Notes: generated from the sequence alone by a model not told the origin. A DNA stretch of 64,000 nt from Methyloligella sp. (GCA_021604645.1 BQJJ01000011.1:1-64000); one strand, 5' to 3'; positions 16,762 through 27,561 are shown, numbered from the stretch's first letter. Numbers and translations are program-made.

Positions 16762-19686
16762 TCACATCAATTCTTTTGGTAAATCCTGCTCAATAATATC
16801 TAAAGACTGCACCAGAAGGGGCCAGCCAAAGGGGCCTTGTCTTTCAGCTTCTACGATATCCTTCACCGCCTGTGATAAAACTTTGGAACGCCGCAATTTC
16901 ACACTCGCCGGATTCACTTTTAAAAGTGCTGTATTGAGCTTTTTTTGCAGTGTTTTTACTCGTTTTTCCATATCTTCCCCAACTTCAAGCCAATGTAGAA
17001 GTGGCAGAGAAGTCTCCAGATCAGATAAAGCATTTTTCAAAGTTGTATGAAACAATTCATCATTCGGATGAGCTTTTTGAGCAAAATTCTTAATTAACTT
17101 ATCAAAAACCGACTTAGAAGAACGTTGCTGTTTTTTCAAAGGGTCAGCAAAACTAGGTGGAAAGTCACCCAGTTTCGGCCAAATTTCAGGAGAAAGTGAC
17201 TGAATAATTTCCAAATCATTTAGCGTCACATCAAACTCATCAAAAACAACCTGAACACCAACAGCCAAATCTCGCTGATATTTCAAAGCAAGATCAAGTT
17301 TTTTAGCAATCTCTTCAAGCAGTACATTCGTCTCAAGGCCATCGATAAATTCAAGCCCTTGATCAAGCAGTTCAGAAGGTAGCTCTTGCTCCTTAATCAA
17401 TCGCTCGATTAAATGACCAATAGAGCGCCTTAACTCATCAGCATTCTTCGCAGCTTCAAAAGTAATATCTTCATCAGCTCCAATCTCTGTATCACCCCCA
17501 GCGCTCTTGTCAAACAATGGCAGATCAAGACCCAGAGGGTCAATAAGAGGTTGAAAAATTGAAGACGCCTGCTCGCACCATAAAGACCATTGATCTGAAG
17601 CCCGCTCAACAGCCGCCAAACAAACACTCAGTTCACCCAAACTAAGCGCTTTGCCATCAGCACCAAATTGTAAAGCATGTGCAAAGTCTGTTAAATCCTT
17701 AGCTTTCGCATCATCACCCATCGCCCGAAATATCGGGATGACCTTTTTCTCAATCAAATCGACATTAATCTGATGACTATCCTGCAACGCAGTTTCAACA
17801 TGACTAAGAACCTGATCATCAAACGGATTAAGAGCAATATCAGGTTCTAATTTCAAGTCATAGAGTTGCTCAACCATGTCTGGGCGCTTCAAAACCAAAT
17901 GCCACAAGATAGCCTGGCTTTCCCCCTTTAATCGCATTGCCCAATCTATAACCGGATCAGAATAAAGCTTACTCATCAAATATTCTAAAACCGGCATTTG
18001 AAAACTATGCGGATCAATCGGTTTGGATTGAAACTTCTGTCTAAAACTTTGATTAAAAACCAAAGCATGTGCTAGTTGCGGTGCTTTATTGAACATCTCA
18101 AACCGCAGCATATCAATCAGCTTACCCCGTCTCATTCCTTTGGGCGCAGCAGCTAAATCAACCATCCAATGCGCCATATCAGCTGAATGAGCCACACGCA
18201 AAATATGATCACGGTAAACCATTAACTCAGGACCAAAGGGACCGTCACTAGCTAAATCCTGTAAAGCATCAGTCTCAATGATTTCCTGAAGTAAACTGTC
18301 TCGCTCCAACAATCCCTTAGCAGAACGGTATCTTTCTTTTTTTAAACTACGCGATGATTGAACACTCTTAAGTCCCTGATCAATATGCCCCTCTAACCGA
18401 GCAGAGACACCAAGATTATCCGGCATCATCAAAATATCATCCGTTAAAGGCACGAACCCATCTGCACCCATAAATATGAATAACAGAGCTTTTTCTGATT
18501 GAAGTTGATATTTAAGCTCTCCTTCAATATGCAAATCAATATCAAGAGACGCTTCTTCTGAAGAAAACACAACACCTACAACATCCCCAATAATCGCATC
18601 TTCAACTTCAAAGCGAAAGAAATGTTGTCCTTCATGCTGCAATAAATGTGAACGCTCCAAAAATGGTTGCATAACAAAAGGACGCCCATCAGATCGTCCC
18701 GCCTGGAGCGAAGAAATACCCAAAGAACCAACATCAAAAAACTCTGTCTCAGGGTCATGACCGATTATGCTCTCATCAGTCGACCAGTTTTCAAATTGAC
18801 GCCGCCAATGAATTTGATAGCCATGCGCAAGAAGGAAATCGACCTGGTCTCGTGTTGGGCCAGCATTTAAAATCAGCTCTGGGACATCTCGCGTCTCTAA
18901 TCCACCATGACGGTTTAATATCGCAGCCCCTTCCATCGGATTAGAAAGCTCTTCAACCTCACCATAAATGGTACCAGCATCAACCCTCAACGCCTCTTCT
19001 TCAATAACTAGAGAGTGACACTGAACAGACAAACCAAAATGGAAATGGTGCATGGGACGCAAATGTAATGAAGGCCCAACAATCACTTCATCATCAAGTG
19101 TCTTAGACGGCGTTGCAGTTACAAAAAAAGAGGTGAAAGTCTCATCATCCAAACCACGCATGTCTTGCAAAAAGTTTGAAAGCAAATCGCTATATTCAAC
19201 CCCGCCCTGGAGAGAATAATCAATGGTGTTGAACCCAATTTCAGAAAGAGTTTCTTCTTGCCAATCCCGAGTGCGTTCACCAAACCCGAGCAAGCTCATA
19301 TCTACAGCGTCAGAAGTTTCAGTCAATGCTAGTGCATTAGAAGGCAGAGAGTTGGAGGGTTGAGACTTGGGGAATTGAGCTCCAGACGACAAAGAACTAT
19401 CTCCTAGAAAATCTTTGTCGAGTGTCCACATCGCAAGCTCAATCGGCTCTGTCGAAGGACCAAACCCAATTACACTCACACTATAAGTTTCATCCCGCCC
19501 AATTGAAAAACCAATAGGAGCCCCTTCCAAATATCCTTCATAAGGGATGAATTGATCAGTTCCATCAGCCCCTTTTAAAATGATAGCTGCAGTGACAAAA
19601 TCTCCTGGCGCATCTCCAGATACATAAATAACTGCCATATTTCGCTCAGACAGCCAAATTAGATCTAAATGGTCAAAACCGCTCAT
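16762..19686 (-). CDS. Large 974-residue protein, unknown function, paired with a GTPase-like gene
   Basis: I do not recognise this acidic 974-residue protein. It has no signal peptide or clear membrane span, so it is probably cytoplasmic. Residues 1 to about 420 look beta-rich (LIWLSERNMAVIYVSGDAPGDF; later a repeated HLRPMHHFHFGL-like block). Residues 430 onward are mostly alpha-helical and charged, with possible coiled coils near the end. It is divergent from the P-loop protein at 19876, separated by only 189 bp. Large GTPase-associated proteins encoded beside TRAFAC-type GTPases are known in conflict systems, and this pair has a similar layout; membership is conjecture. The start has no strong ribosome binding site. 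Confidence 0.6.
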   Translation of the reverse strand: MSGFDHLDLIWLSERNMAVIYVSGDAPGDFVTAAIILKGADGTDQFIPYEGYLEGAPIGFSIGRDETYSVSVIGFGPSTEPIELAMWTLDKDFLGDSSLSSGAQFPKSQPSNSLPSNALALTETSDAVDMSLLGFGERTRDWQEETLSEIGFNTIDYSLQGGVEYSDLLSNFLQDMRGLDDETFTSFFVTATPSKTLDDEVIVGPSLHLRPMHHFHFGLSVQCHSLVIEEEALRVDAGTIYGEVEELSNPMEGAAILNRHGGLETRDVPELILNAGPTRDQVDFLLAHGYQIHWRRQFENWSTDESIIGHDPETEFFDVGSLGISSLQAGRSDGRPFVMQPFLERSHLLQHEGQHFFRFEVEDAIIGDVVGVVFSSEEASLDIDLHIEGELKYQLQSEKALLFIFMGADGFVPLTDDILMMPDNLGVSARLEGHIDQGLKSVQSSRSLKKERYRSAKGLLERDSLLQEIIETDALQDLASDGPFGPELMVYRDHILRVAHSADMAHWMVDLAAAPKGMRRGKLIDMLRFEMFNKAPQLAHALVFNQSFRQKFQSKPIDPHSFQMPVLEYLMSKLYSDPVIDWAMRLKGESQAILWHLVLKRPDMVEQLYDLKLEPDIALNPFDDQVLSHVETALQDSHQINVDLIEKKVIPIFRAMGDDAKAKDLTDFAHALQFGADGKALSLGELSVCLAAVERASDQWSLWCEQASSIFQPLIDPLGLDLPLFDKSAGGDTEIGADEDITFEAAKNADELRRSIGHLIERLIKEQELPSELLDQGLEFIDGLETNVLLEEIAKKLDLALKYQRDLAVGVQVVFDEFDVTLNDLEIIQSLSPEIWPKLGDFPPSFADPLKKQQRSSKSVFDKLIKNFAQKAHPNDELFHTTLKNALSDLETSLPLLHWLEVGEDMEKRVKTLQKKLNTALLKVNPASVKLRRSKVLSQAVKDIVEAERQGPFGWPLLVQSLDIIEQDLPKELM

Positions 19687-19875
19687 AAGAAGAAAGAAAC
19701 CTTTAAGTCAATGAAGAAACAGCCAAAAATAAAATCTACGACGCACCCCTATATGTGACAAGGAAATGTGTCACAAGCAAGCTTGTTGAGAACTTCTCCA
19801 AAAGAAGAAACACATCTTTAGTGAAGATATGAAAAATGATAGATTGAGCACTCAATTTGAGGCAAAAAAATCTAC

Positions 19876-21012
19876 ATGAAACGTACATCTTTGAATGAAG
19901 GCGGTCAAAGCAATACCCGTGTTGCAATAATCGGCGGACGCAAGAGCGGCAAAACAACACTTTGCGCCAGCCTGCACCAAAGCCTAATCGCAAGAGCTCA
20001 TGGTTATTCACCAAACATGATTGCTCGTTTTCCAGATGCAGACGGGTTGAACCAACTCGAAAAACTCTTCGCCGAAAAATTCAATGCACCCAAACACACA
20101 GTGCAAGCAGAAAGCTCAGGTCCTGTAAGACAAATCAGAGTTGGAATAGACTTTGGCACAAGCAAATGGTCACTCTTTAAAAAGCCCCAACATGAACTGC
20201 AAGGCTACTATCAAATAGCTATTGACGATTTAAGAGATGATTTTGATTTAATGGGAGAATTCGCCTCTCAACAACAAATCAAAGAATTATCAGATAATAA
20301 CCCTCTTGTTCAATTTGAACAAAGCTTATCAAACGCAAGTTCGCTCATAATATGCCAACCTGCCTTACAAAAATTAGCTCCTTCCGAGAGCACCGGCTTC
20401 ATCCGCCTTATGTCAGATATCGCGACCGGCAGATTTGGTACCTTTCAAAACATAATTATAGCCTTCACGAAATATGAGCGTATTTTTACTCAAGATGGCG
20501 CAAATGCATTTAAAAAAGCGGTCAAACCAGCCAGTATATTAGAAGCTATCGCGACAACGATCCATCAGGATAATGCCTTTGAAACTGGCCTCAGAGCGTT
20601 AATGTCAAATGAAGATAACTCCCCTAATCTTTACGCTGTTCCTGTCTCAGCATTTGGGTTTTTAAGGCAAAATGGCGCCCCAAATCTAAATAAAATGACA
20701 GAAACACCAATCTCAACCCTCGCACCTTTAGTTGAAGAGACACGAGCAGAGAACCCATTAAGTGATGCTGTTAAAAAAATGCAAATCGCAGGTTTCACAA
20801 TCCCGGTCACAAACGAACAGGCTAAAAATATTAGCCCTGTGCCTCATCCAAGCACCCATTGGCTGCCATTTTTAACGGCAGATCCTATCCTGGCTGCAGT
20901 AAGCGGCCAACCAAGTCAATTCATGATCCCAGTTTCTCATTTCATCTCTGCACTCGATCACGGCCTAAAAATCGAAAATATTGGAAAAAAACAATTCCAA
21001 CAAAGCGCATAA
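19876..21012 (+). CDS. P-loop GTPase-like protein
   Basis: The 378-residue protein begins with a nucleotide-binding domain: a strand and Walker A motif VAIIGGRKSGKTTL (about residues 16-29), an IAIDDLRDDFDL acidic strand where a Walker B/switch II would be, SLIICQPAL, and FTKYER, a weak version of the TKxD guanine motif. VSAFGF later could be the G5-like SA loop. The layout resembles TRAFAC 'double-GTPase' type proteins, but the missing DxxG and altered TKxD make nucleotide choice uncertain. The rest is helical. It is divergent from the 974-residue gene and is followed 142 bp later by an aminotransferase. Confidence 0.65.
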   Translation: MKRTSLNEGGQSNTRVAIIGGRKSGKTTLCASLHQSLIARAHGYSPNMIARFPDADGLNQLEKLFAEKFNAPKHTVQAESSGPVRQIRVGIDFGTSKWSLFKKPQHELQGYYQIAIDDLRDDFDLMGEFASQQQIKELSDNNPLVQFEQSLSNASSLIICQPALQKLAPSESTGFIRLMSDIATGRFGTFQNIIIAFTKYERIFTQDGANAFKKAVKPASILEAIATTIHQDNAFETGLRALMSNEDNSPNLYAVPVSAFGFLRQNGAPNLNKMTETPISTLAPLVEETRAENPLSDAVKKMQIAGFTIPVTNEQAKNISPVPHPSTHWLPFLTADPILAAVSGQPSQFMIPVSHFISALDHGLKIENIGKKQFQQSA

Positions 21013-21153
21013 TAGGATCCAGCATATCACTATTTTCCTTATTATTCAGTTTTCAAACTTTAAAAATCAGCTAAGATCCTTTGGTATTAATTTTAACTTG
21101 AGATCCATATCAAAAGCCCCCTCAAGAAACCAAAAGATAAATTCTAAAGATCT

Positions 21154-22386
21154 ATGCTCAAACAATTTTCAGACATTCAATCACCCTTCGCAGCACTGCG
21201 CGCCCAATTAACAAGCATCACTCCAGATCAAACATATAGAGATAAACCCATTGATCTGACAATAGGTGCCCCCCGTCATCCAGCGCCAAACTGGGTTCAG
21301 GAAAAGCTAGACGAAGCAATCGATACAGTTGGAAATTACCCACCCATTCAAGGGTCCATAGAATTGCAAAAAGCATTGAAAAACTGGGCTGAGAAAAGAT
21401 ACCCCACTTTAAAAAACAACCTGTCAGCTGAAAATATACTGCCTCTCAATGGTAGCCGGGAAGGTTTGTTTTATGCTATTTTTATGGCCAAATCGAAACG
21501 GCCAGACATAACAAAGCCTATCGTTTTAATCCCAAATCCATATTATCAAGTCTATGGAGCTGCAGCCATTGCAGCTGGCGCCACACCTTATTTTCTCGAT
21601 GCCTTACCTGAAAACAACTTTTTACCAAACATAGACGACGTTCCGGAAGAAATATTATCCCAAACGATCGCATTTTATCATTGCTCACCTTCAAATCCGG
21701 AAGGTGCCATTGCAACAGCTAAAACCTTAGAAAAAGCAATTCTCAGTGCCAGAACACACAATTTCATGTTCTTTTCAGATGAATGCTACTCAGAAATTTA
21801 CTGTGATGAAAAACCTCTCTCTGCCCTAGAGACAGCGATGGAATTAGGCATCTCATTAGCCAATAAAACATCTGATACAGAAGACCCATTTGCCAATATC
21901 GCTGTTTTTAATTCGTTATCAAAACGTTCAAATGTCCCTGGCATCCGTTCTGGCCTCATTATGGGCGAGAAAAACTTCATATCATCCTTTAAAACCTTTA
22001 GAAATGTGGCAGGACCGCAAATCCCAGGGCCCATTCAACATCTCTCAACATACCTCTGGCAAGATGAAGAGCATGTCAGATCCAACCGTGACTTGTACGC
22101 TCAAAAGCTTGAAAGCGCTGAAAAAATGCTCAAAACGCAATTTTTCACAAAAAAACCACAAGCTGGCTTTTTTCTTTGGCTAAATATGACTGAATTTGGT
22201 GGTGGAATCGAAGCTGCATCAACACTTTGGAAAGATGTTGGCCTTAAACTACTACCAGGTGCGTACTTAGCTCAAACCAACGAAAACGGGTTTAATCCAG
22301 GGGCTAATTATGCGCGAATGGCCCTCGTCAGCTCCCTAGAAGAAACTGAAGAGGCCTTTGAGAGACTGTTACGCGTATTTGGATGA
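21154..22386 (+). CDS. Class I/II PLP aminotransferase, DapC-like
   Basis: The 410-residue fold-type I aminotransferase shows LPLNGSREGLFYAI, the substrate/PLP region HCSPSNPEGA, the aspartate in FFSDECYSEIY, and the PLP lysine in FNSLSKRSNVPGIRSG. The pattern fits N-succinyl-diaminopimelate transaminase-like enzymes (lysine and peptidoglycan precursor synthesis), but substrate choice cannot be fixed from sequence. It ends 8 bp before ftsK, so both are probably in one transcript. Confidence 0.85.
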   Translation: MLKQFSDIQSPFAALRAQLTSITPDQTYRDKPIDLTIGAPRHPAPNWVQEKLDEAIDTVGNYPPIQGSIELQKALKNWAEKRYPTLKNNLSAENILPLNGSREGLFYAIFMAKSKRPDITKPIVLIPNPYYQVYGAAAIAAGATPYFLDALPENNFLPNIDDVPEEILSQTIAFYHCSPSNPEGAIATAKTLEKAILSARTHNFMFFSDECYSEIYCDEKPLSALETAMELGISLANKTSDTEDPFANIAVFNSLSKRSNVPGIRSGLIMGEKNFISSFKTFRNVAGPQIPGPIQHLSTYLWQDEEHVRSNRDLYAQKLESAEKMLKTQFFTKKPQAGFFLWLNMTEFGGGIEAASTLWKDVGLKLLPGAYLAQTNENGFNPGANYARMALVSSLEETEEAFERLLRVFG

Positions 22387-22394
22387 GGTAGATT

Positions 22395-24953
22395 ATGGCT
22401 GTTGCGGCCACAAGGGGTTCACGAAAAAAACATTTGTTGCCAAACTCTTTAGAGCATGGCCTCAAACTTGGCGCCCTAAAAGCTTTGGGTGCAACGCTAG
22501 TTTTAGCGGCTATTTTGTCATGGGCAAGCTTACTAAGCTGGTCTGTTGATGATCCAAGCTTAAATCATGCTACAAATGGCTCCACCACAAATCTTCTTGG
22601 TAAAGGCGGCGCTGTTTTTTCTGACATTTTAATCCAAGGTTTTGGCCTCGCGGCAATTTTTCTAATTCTTCCCTTAGCAATAGAAGGGATGCGTCTGTTA
22701 CTTTCTAAACCAAGTTACAAAATAAGACTTCGTGCCTTAAGTACACCCTTTAGCGCAGCACTCTTTGCAACGACACTAAGCCTGTTACCGAAAATCAGTT
22801 CCTGGCCTCTTAGCCAAGGTTATGGCGGTATCATCGGGGATACAATTTCTGGCTCAACAAACATTCAAGCAATAGCTCAAAGCTCGAATTTGTCTCTTAC
22901 ACTAACGTTTTGCATTCTACTCGTTCTGACTTTAATTGCCTTTTCATTTACAACAAATCTGACTTGGCAAGAAGCACGCATCCTCTTTCATATCGAAGAC
23001 AAAGAAGCCTTTAAAGCCAGCCTGAAAGCTCCGATTAATCGTCTCGGCTACTGGTTCAGGTTTCGCCAAGCCAGTCAAGTAGAGCCAAATTATAATCAAC
23101 GCCAATGGTGGCGCAATGCAAACCTGGATGAGCCAAACATTGATGCATATTCCCAGCATCCTGAAACACAGGGTCAGCCAAGAATCTACTCACAGAACTC
23201 AGCGCAACAACAGTTAACCCCGCAAGAGAACGGTCATGCGCCCATTTCAATGCGACCTCACACACCGGCTGACTTTAGAAATACTGACTTTCAAAATAAA
23301 GGCATAACACCACCTGAAGTGCCATCAACAGACTTACTTTCGTCTGAACTACCTCCTATGTCTGCGAAAGATGAACCCTACAGAGGCATAGCTCTTGATA
23401 CCAAAATGGGCAAAGGTCTTTCCGCTAAAAAGTCTAATCTACAAAACCATACACATGGGGATGATTTTATCCTCCCTCCCGTTTCTTTATTAAATAAAGC
23501 AAGCACTCAACCAACCGCACAACTCTCTCACGAAGAATTGCGCGAAATGGCCGTAACACTAGAGGAAGTTTTACTAGATTTTGGCATCAAAGGTTCAATA
23601 CTAAATGTACGCCCGGGCCCTGTCGTCACGCTCTTTGAATTTGAACCAGCCAGAGGCATTAAAACCTCCCGCATTGTTGGTTTAGCAGATGATATAGCTC
23701 GTTCAATGAGCGCCCTATCAGCTCGCATTGCCGTCATCCCAGGTAGAAGTGCCCTTGGCATCGAGCTCCCCAATGCAACTTCAGAAACCGTGTTCTTAAG
23801 AGACCTGGTCGAACAACCAGAATTTTGTCACACCGAATTGCCCCTACCGCTCATTCTAGGGAAATCAATCGGCGGCGAACCTGTCATCACCGATCTATCA
23901 ACAATGCCACATCTGCTCATTGCAGGAACAACCGGCTCAGGTAAATCAGTTGGCATTAACACCATGTTGCTGTCTCTTCTATATCGCCTGACACCAGAAG
24001 AATGCCGCATGATCATGATTGATCCCAAAATGCTTGAACTGAGCATCTATGATGGTATCCCTCATCTCTTAACACCGGTAGTTACAGACCCATCTAAAGC
24101 TGTTTCAGCTTTGAAATGGGCGGTTAGAGAGATGGAAGATCGCTATCGCCAAATGTCAAAATTAGGCGTGAGAAACATCCAAGGTTTTAATGAACGCGTT
24201 AAAGAATCAATCGATAAAAACGAACCGATTGTCCGAAAAGTTCAAACAGGCTTTGACCAACAAACCGGCCGCGCTATTTTTGAAGAAGAACAATTAGACT
24301 TCAAACCAATTCCGATGATTGTTGTTGTCATTGATGAAATGGCAGACCTGATGATGGTTGCTGGCAAGGAAATTGAAGCAACGGTTCAGCGCCTTGCACA
24401 AATGGCAAGAGCAGCTGGCATCCACGTTGTGATGGCAACACAGCGCCCATCTGTTGATGTAATTACCGGTACGATCAAAGCAAACTTCCCATCAAGAATA
24501 AGCTTTCAAGTCACATCGAAAATTGATAGCCGCACCATTCTCGGCAAAGAGGGCGCAGAACAGCTTCTCGGCCGCGGTGACATGCTTTATATGCCAAATG
24601 GCAGCAGAATGGTACGTGTTCATGGAGCCTTTGTAGATGATGATGAAGTTGAAAATGTCGTCGCACATTTACGCTCTCAGGGCACACCAGAATATTTAGA
24701 CAATATTACAAGTGACGAAGACCAATTAGCTGGTGATGAAACACTGCCAGGATCAGGGAAAAAGAAAGAAATTTTCCATGAAGCAGTTGAAATCGTCATA
24801 AGGGATCAAAAAGCCTCGATCAGTTACCTACAGCGCCGTTTATCAATCGGTTACAACCGTGCAGCAACTCTTGTTGAGCGTATGGAAGAAGAAGGTATCA
24901 TTAGCCCACCTGGAGCTGGCGGCAAACGAGAAATCCTTGTCGATGAATATTAA
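22395..24953 (+). CDS. ftsK: DNA translocase FtsK
   Basis: The 852-residue division protein has N-terminal membrane segments (about residues 25-195), a proline/glutamine-rich linker (to about residue 370) and a RecA-type motor with Walker [14 protein letters not shown] and Walker [13 protein letters not shown]. The C-terminal gamma winged-helix ([29 protein letters not shown]) reads the polar DNA motifs that direct pumping to dif. It moves the terminus DNA through the septum. Length is typical for Alphaproteobacteria. Upstream is the aminotransferase, downstream lolA. Confidence 0.97.
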   Translation: MAVAATRGSRKKHLLPNSLEHGLKLGALKALGATLVLAAILSWASLLSWSVDDPSLNHATNGSTTNLLGKGGAVFSDILIQGFGLAAIFLILPLAIEGMRLLLSKPSYKIRLRALSTPFSAALFATTLSLLPKISSWPLSQGYGGIIGDTISGSTNIQAIAQSSNLSLTLTFCILLVLTLIAFSFTTNLTWQEARILFHIEDKEAFKASLKAPINRLGYWFRFRQASQVEPNYNQRQWWRNANLDEPNIDAYSQHPETQGQPRIYSQNSAQQQLTPQENGHAPISMRPHTPADFRNTDFQNKGITPPEVPSTDLLSSELPPMSAKDEPYRGIALDTKMGKGLSAKKSNLQNHTHGDDFILPPVSLLNKASTQPTAQLSHEELREMAVTLEEVLLDFGIKGSILNVRPGPVVTLFEFEPARGIKTSRIVGLADDIARSMSALSARIAVIPGRSALGIELPNATSETVFLRDLVEQPEFCHTELPLPLILGKSIGGEPVITDLSTMPHLLIAGTTGSGKSVGINTMLLSLLYRLTPEECRMIMIDPKMLELSIYDGIPHLLTPVVTDPSKAVSALKWAVREMEDRYRQMSKLGVRNIQGFNERVKESIDKNEPIVRKVQTGFDQQTGRAIFEEEQLDFKPIPMIVVVIDEMADLMMVAGKEIEATVQRLAQMARAAGIHVVMATQRPSVDVITGTIKANFPSRISFQVTSKIDSRTILGKEGAEQLLGRGDMLYMPNGSRMVRVHGAFVDDDEVENVVAHLRSQGTPEYLDNITSDEDQLAGDETLPGSGKKKEIFHEAVEIVIRDQKASISYLQRRLSIGYNRAATLVERMEEEGIISPPGAGGKREILVDEY

Positions 24954-25269
24954 AAAACCTTGTAAACCACTAACTTTAAAGCCTTAAAAAATAAAACTGA
25001 AATAATATTGCCTCATAGTTGTCGTAATTCTTATTCAATAGTAAAGTCTGTTTGATTCTTTAAATCGCGCTCTTTACAAAGAAGCCGATCTTTAAGGCTT
25101 TGTATTTTTAGGTGCGATATAAGTTCCGCAACTAAACTGCAAATACTACCACTGTGCTTGTAAAAATGTCGCTACGGTTGTTTGTGGGCAACCTAAAAGC
25201 GTCTCAAAAATTGGGCACCTGTAGCACAAAAAAGCAAACTGAAGTAGCATTAAATAGAGAGACATAAAA
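24954..25269 (+). repeat. ftsK-lolA spacer with a B hairpin
   Basis: The 316-bp spacer has no gene. It carries a B-type hairpin, GGTTG (25176-25180)/CAACC (25189-25193), with a second weaker tail (gcacaaaaaagc) by 25235. A module A is not visible. The lolA ribosome site (AGAGAGA) lies downstream of the repeat. Confidence 0.55.
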
Positions 25270-25995
25270 ATGATCAATAAAGGCCTGGCAATCGCAACGA
25301 TAGTAATGGGCTCACTCTATTTCTCGCCATCAATTATCGCAGCTGAAACAGATTCAAAAAATCTTAATCCAAAAGCAAAAGCTGAAGCAGATAGTTCAGG
25401 CTGGTCAGCATCAATAGCTGACGGCTTAACGCCAGCAACCATGACGGAACAGCAAAAAACTGTCGTTATTCAAATTAATGAGTACCTCAACAGACTAACA
25501 AACCTCAATGGTCGTTTTTTGCAAGTCAATCCAGATGATGGCAAACAAAAGGGTAAGTTCTACATAAAACGCCCCGGCCGCATCCGTTTTGATTATGCAC
25601 CACCAAGTCTTCAAGTGATTATTTCTGACGGTGACTATCTATCAATCGAAGATAGAGACATCGACACTGTTGATCGCTACCCATTAGAAAACACACCGTT
25701 TCGTATTTTATTAGCAAAAGATGTAAATATCCTTCGTGATGCAATCATCAAAACAGTCACAGAAACGGATGAAGAAACCTCAATAACAATGATCGATCGC
25801 AAAGGAAAAGCCATCGGTCAAATTCAGTTATTCTTCAATAAAGTGCCGGAATTTGAGCTTAGAGAGTGGAAAGTAACAGACCAATCGGGTCAAATTACAA
25901 GAGTTATACTCTCACACCTCGATTATGAGAAAAAAATCGATGGAAAACTTTTTAAACTTGACGTGGGCCAAAATAAAATTTTCAACCCATTTTAA
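25270..25995 (+). CDS. lolA: Outer-membrane lipoprotein carrier LolA
   Basis: The 241-residue periplasmic chaperone begins with a signal peptide (ATIVMGSLYFSPSIIAAE). The LolA core follows: LTNLNGRFLQVNPDDGKQKGKFYIKR with PGRIRFDYAPPS, then VSDGDYLSIEDRD-like and LENTPFRILL segments. It carries lipoproteins from LolCDE to the outer membrane. The position after ftsK and before the ncRNA and xth is the usual Rhizobiales order. Confidence 0.92.
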   Translation: MINKGLAIATIVMGSLYFSPSIIAAETDSKNLNPKAKAEADSSGWSASIADGLTPATMTEQQKTVVIQINEYLNRLTNLNGRFLQVNPDDGKQKGKFYIKRPGRIRFDYAPPSLQVIISDGDYLSIEDRDIDTVDRYPLENTPFRILLAKDVNILRDAIIKTVTETDEETSITMIDRKGKAIGQIQLFFNKVPEFELREWKVTDQSGQITRVILSHLDYEKKIDGKLFKLDVGQNKIFNPF

Positions 25996-26139
25996 TAATG
26001 ATTTTTCAGGCAGTTAATAGACTTTATGCCTAAAACTTAAGCTGTGCACATACGCAAATACATAACCTTTGCGCGTAAAAACGCCTATGTGATGCAAAAA
26101 AACCATTGAAATGAAAAAAATTTAGATTATCCTATTATT

Positions 26140-26381
26140 ATATAGGGTGTGTCATTCCTATCGGTAATGCCCCCCGTCTAACCGAGACATCACCCTAAAG
26201 CGTCGAATTCCCTCTCGGCGCGAGCGACTTGAAAAACGCTCTACAAGCTTAAGGCCCACTAAAAACCAGGGCACTCATATGAGATGGTTTAAACCAACCA
26301 TATGTTAAACTTGTAAAGCCTAGTTAAGTAAAGCGCGGTTTAATGCGCCCAGCCGTCCACATCCCGGTTGGGCGTTTTTTT
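26140..26381 (+). ncRNA. Structured ncRNA, possibly 6S RNA
   Basis: The region between lolA and xth folds into successive helices. TAGGGTG (26143-26149) pairs with CACCCTA (26191-26197); AGCGTCG pairs across to CGA...ACGCT (26199-26240); an ACAAG...CTTGT arm encloses TGGTTTAAACCA flanked by CATATG repeats. It ends in a strong terminator GCGCCCAGCC (26345-26354)/GGTTGGGCG (26366-26374) plus T7. TTGAAA and TAT-rich boxes lie upstream. As I recall, Rhizobiales often encode 6S RNA (ssrS) between lolA and xth, but I could not match the 6S consensus base by base. Confidence 0.45.
26344..26381 (+). terminator. Rho-independent terminator of the ncRNA
   Basis: A GC-rich stem, CGCCCAGCC with GGTTGGGCG (a G-T pair included), is followed directly by seven T residues. 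Confidence 0.85.
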
Positions 26382-26453
26382 GTGCTTTTTCAAATAATCT
26401 ATTGTTTAGTTGAACGTTCCGCTTTTCGATGAATTCAATAAAGCTCTTTGCTA

Positions 26454-26630
26454 TACGAAGAAGGAGTTCAGCCCTTTTCGGTTTCAAGGACATGACGTCT
26501 TTGGCGTCTGGTGCACATGATCAGCCCGAACGGAGCGGAGCGAAGCGAGTACGGATAAGCTGATCGCCAGAAAAGCTACGCCCATCGGAGGGCTTTTCGC
26601 AACTTTAACAAAAAAACAGCCCATGAGACA
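26454..26630 (+). repeat. Mosaic repeat, copy 4 (A with C)
   Basis: The copy begins cgaagaaggagt. Hairpin 1 is weak (TTCAGCCC...GGTTTCAA). A GACGTC-like hairpin follows, then module C at 26519-26565 (GATCAGC/GCTGATC, with an extra 5-bp gagcg-type repeat inside). The A end is GGGC...GCCC with ATGAGAC. The remaining spacer up to xth at 26743 has no gene. Confidence 0.7.
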
Positions 26631-26742
26631 AAAAACATTTCGTGAATTCTAATAAACGCAACGTGCTCTAAAAGCATCTTTCAAAGCTGATAACCATTCA
26701 GTATGCTAAGTGAAATGAGGCCAACCAAATAAAGAAAATAAT

Positions 26743-27561
26743 ATGAAATTCAAACTTGCCACCTGGAACATTAATTCCGTTCGTCTAAGAATAGATAGCT
26801 TAGCTAAATTCGCTGCCGATCAAACCCCTGATGTTATTGCATTGCAAGAAATCAAATGTGCAAACGAACATTTTCCCTTAAAAGCCATAAATGAAATCGG
26901 TTATGAACACGTCGCCTACCATGGTCAGAAGTCATATCATGGCGTTGCTATTCTTTCTAAAATCCCATTAGAAACTGTAGGACAGCATGACTTTAATTCA
27001 TCAAACGACACACGCCATCTAGCTGTAAAATTAAAAACTGGCAGTCGCAGTAAACACCCACTTATTTTACATAACTTCTATATCCCCGCTGGTGGAGATA
27101 TTCCTGATAGAGAGAAAAATATCAAATTTGGCCAAAAGCTGGATTACCTCACAAACCTAACTCATTGGTTTGAAGATGATTCAAACAATCACTCAGACAA
27201 TATGATTATGGTGGGAGATTTCAACATCGCCCCCTTAGAAACTGACGTCTGGTCACATAAACAATTGCTAAAAGTCGTCTCACATACACCAATTGAAGTT
27301 GAACATCTGAACAAATTGCAAGCCACAAAAAACTGGCATGACATAATGCGAACAATGAAACCAGAGCCAGAACCATTATACACATGGTGGAGCTACAGAG
27401 CCAAAGATTGGAAAGCCTCCAACAGAGGGCGCCGACTAGACCACATCTGGACCACACCCAAACTTGCCAAAAAGGCAAAATCAATGGAAGTGATCACAGA
27501 AATGCGCTCATGGGAAAAAGCCTCAGACCACGCCCCCGTCATCGCCAATTTTGAGCTTTAA
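26743..27561 (+). CDS. xth: Exodeoxyribonuclease III
   Basis: The 272-residue Mg-dependent AP endonuclease/3'-5' exonuclease of base-excision repair shows ATWNINSVRLR, VIALQEIKC (metal Glu), HNFYIPAGGD, MVGDFNIAPLETDVW, and the closing RRLDHIWTT and SWEKASDHAPVIANF with the catalytic His. Length is normal. It starts behind AAAGAAAATA, with a mosaic repeat upstream. Confidence 0.95.
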   Translation: MKFKLATWNINSVRLRIDSLAKFAADQTPDVIALQEIKCANEHFPLKAINEIGYEHVAYHGQKSYHGVAILSKIPLETVGQHDFNSSNDTRHLAVKLKTGSRSKHPLILHNFYIPAGGDIPDREKNIKFGQKLDYLTNLTHWFEDDSNNHSDNMIMVGDFNIAPLETDVWSHKQLLKVVSHTPIEVEHLNKLQATKNWHDIMRTMKPEPEPLYTWWSYRAKDWKASNRGRRLDHIWTTPKLAKKAKSMEVITEMRSWEKASDHAPVIANFEL

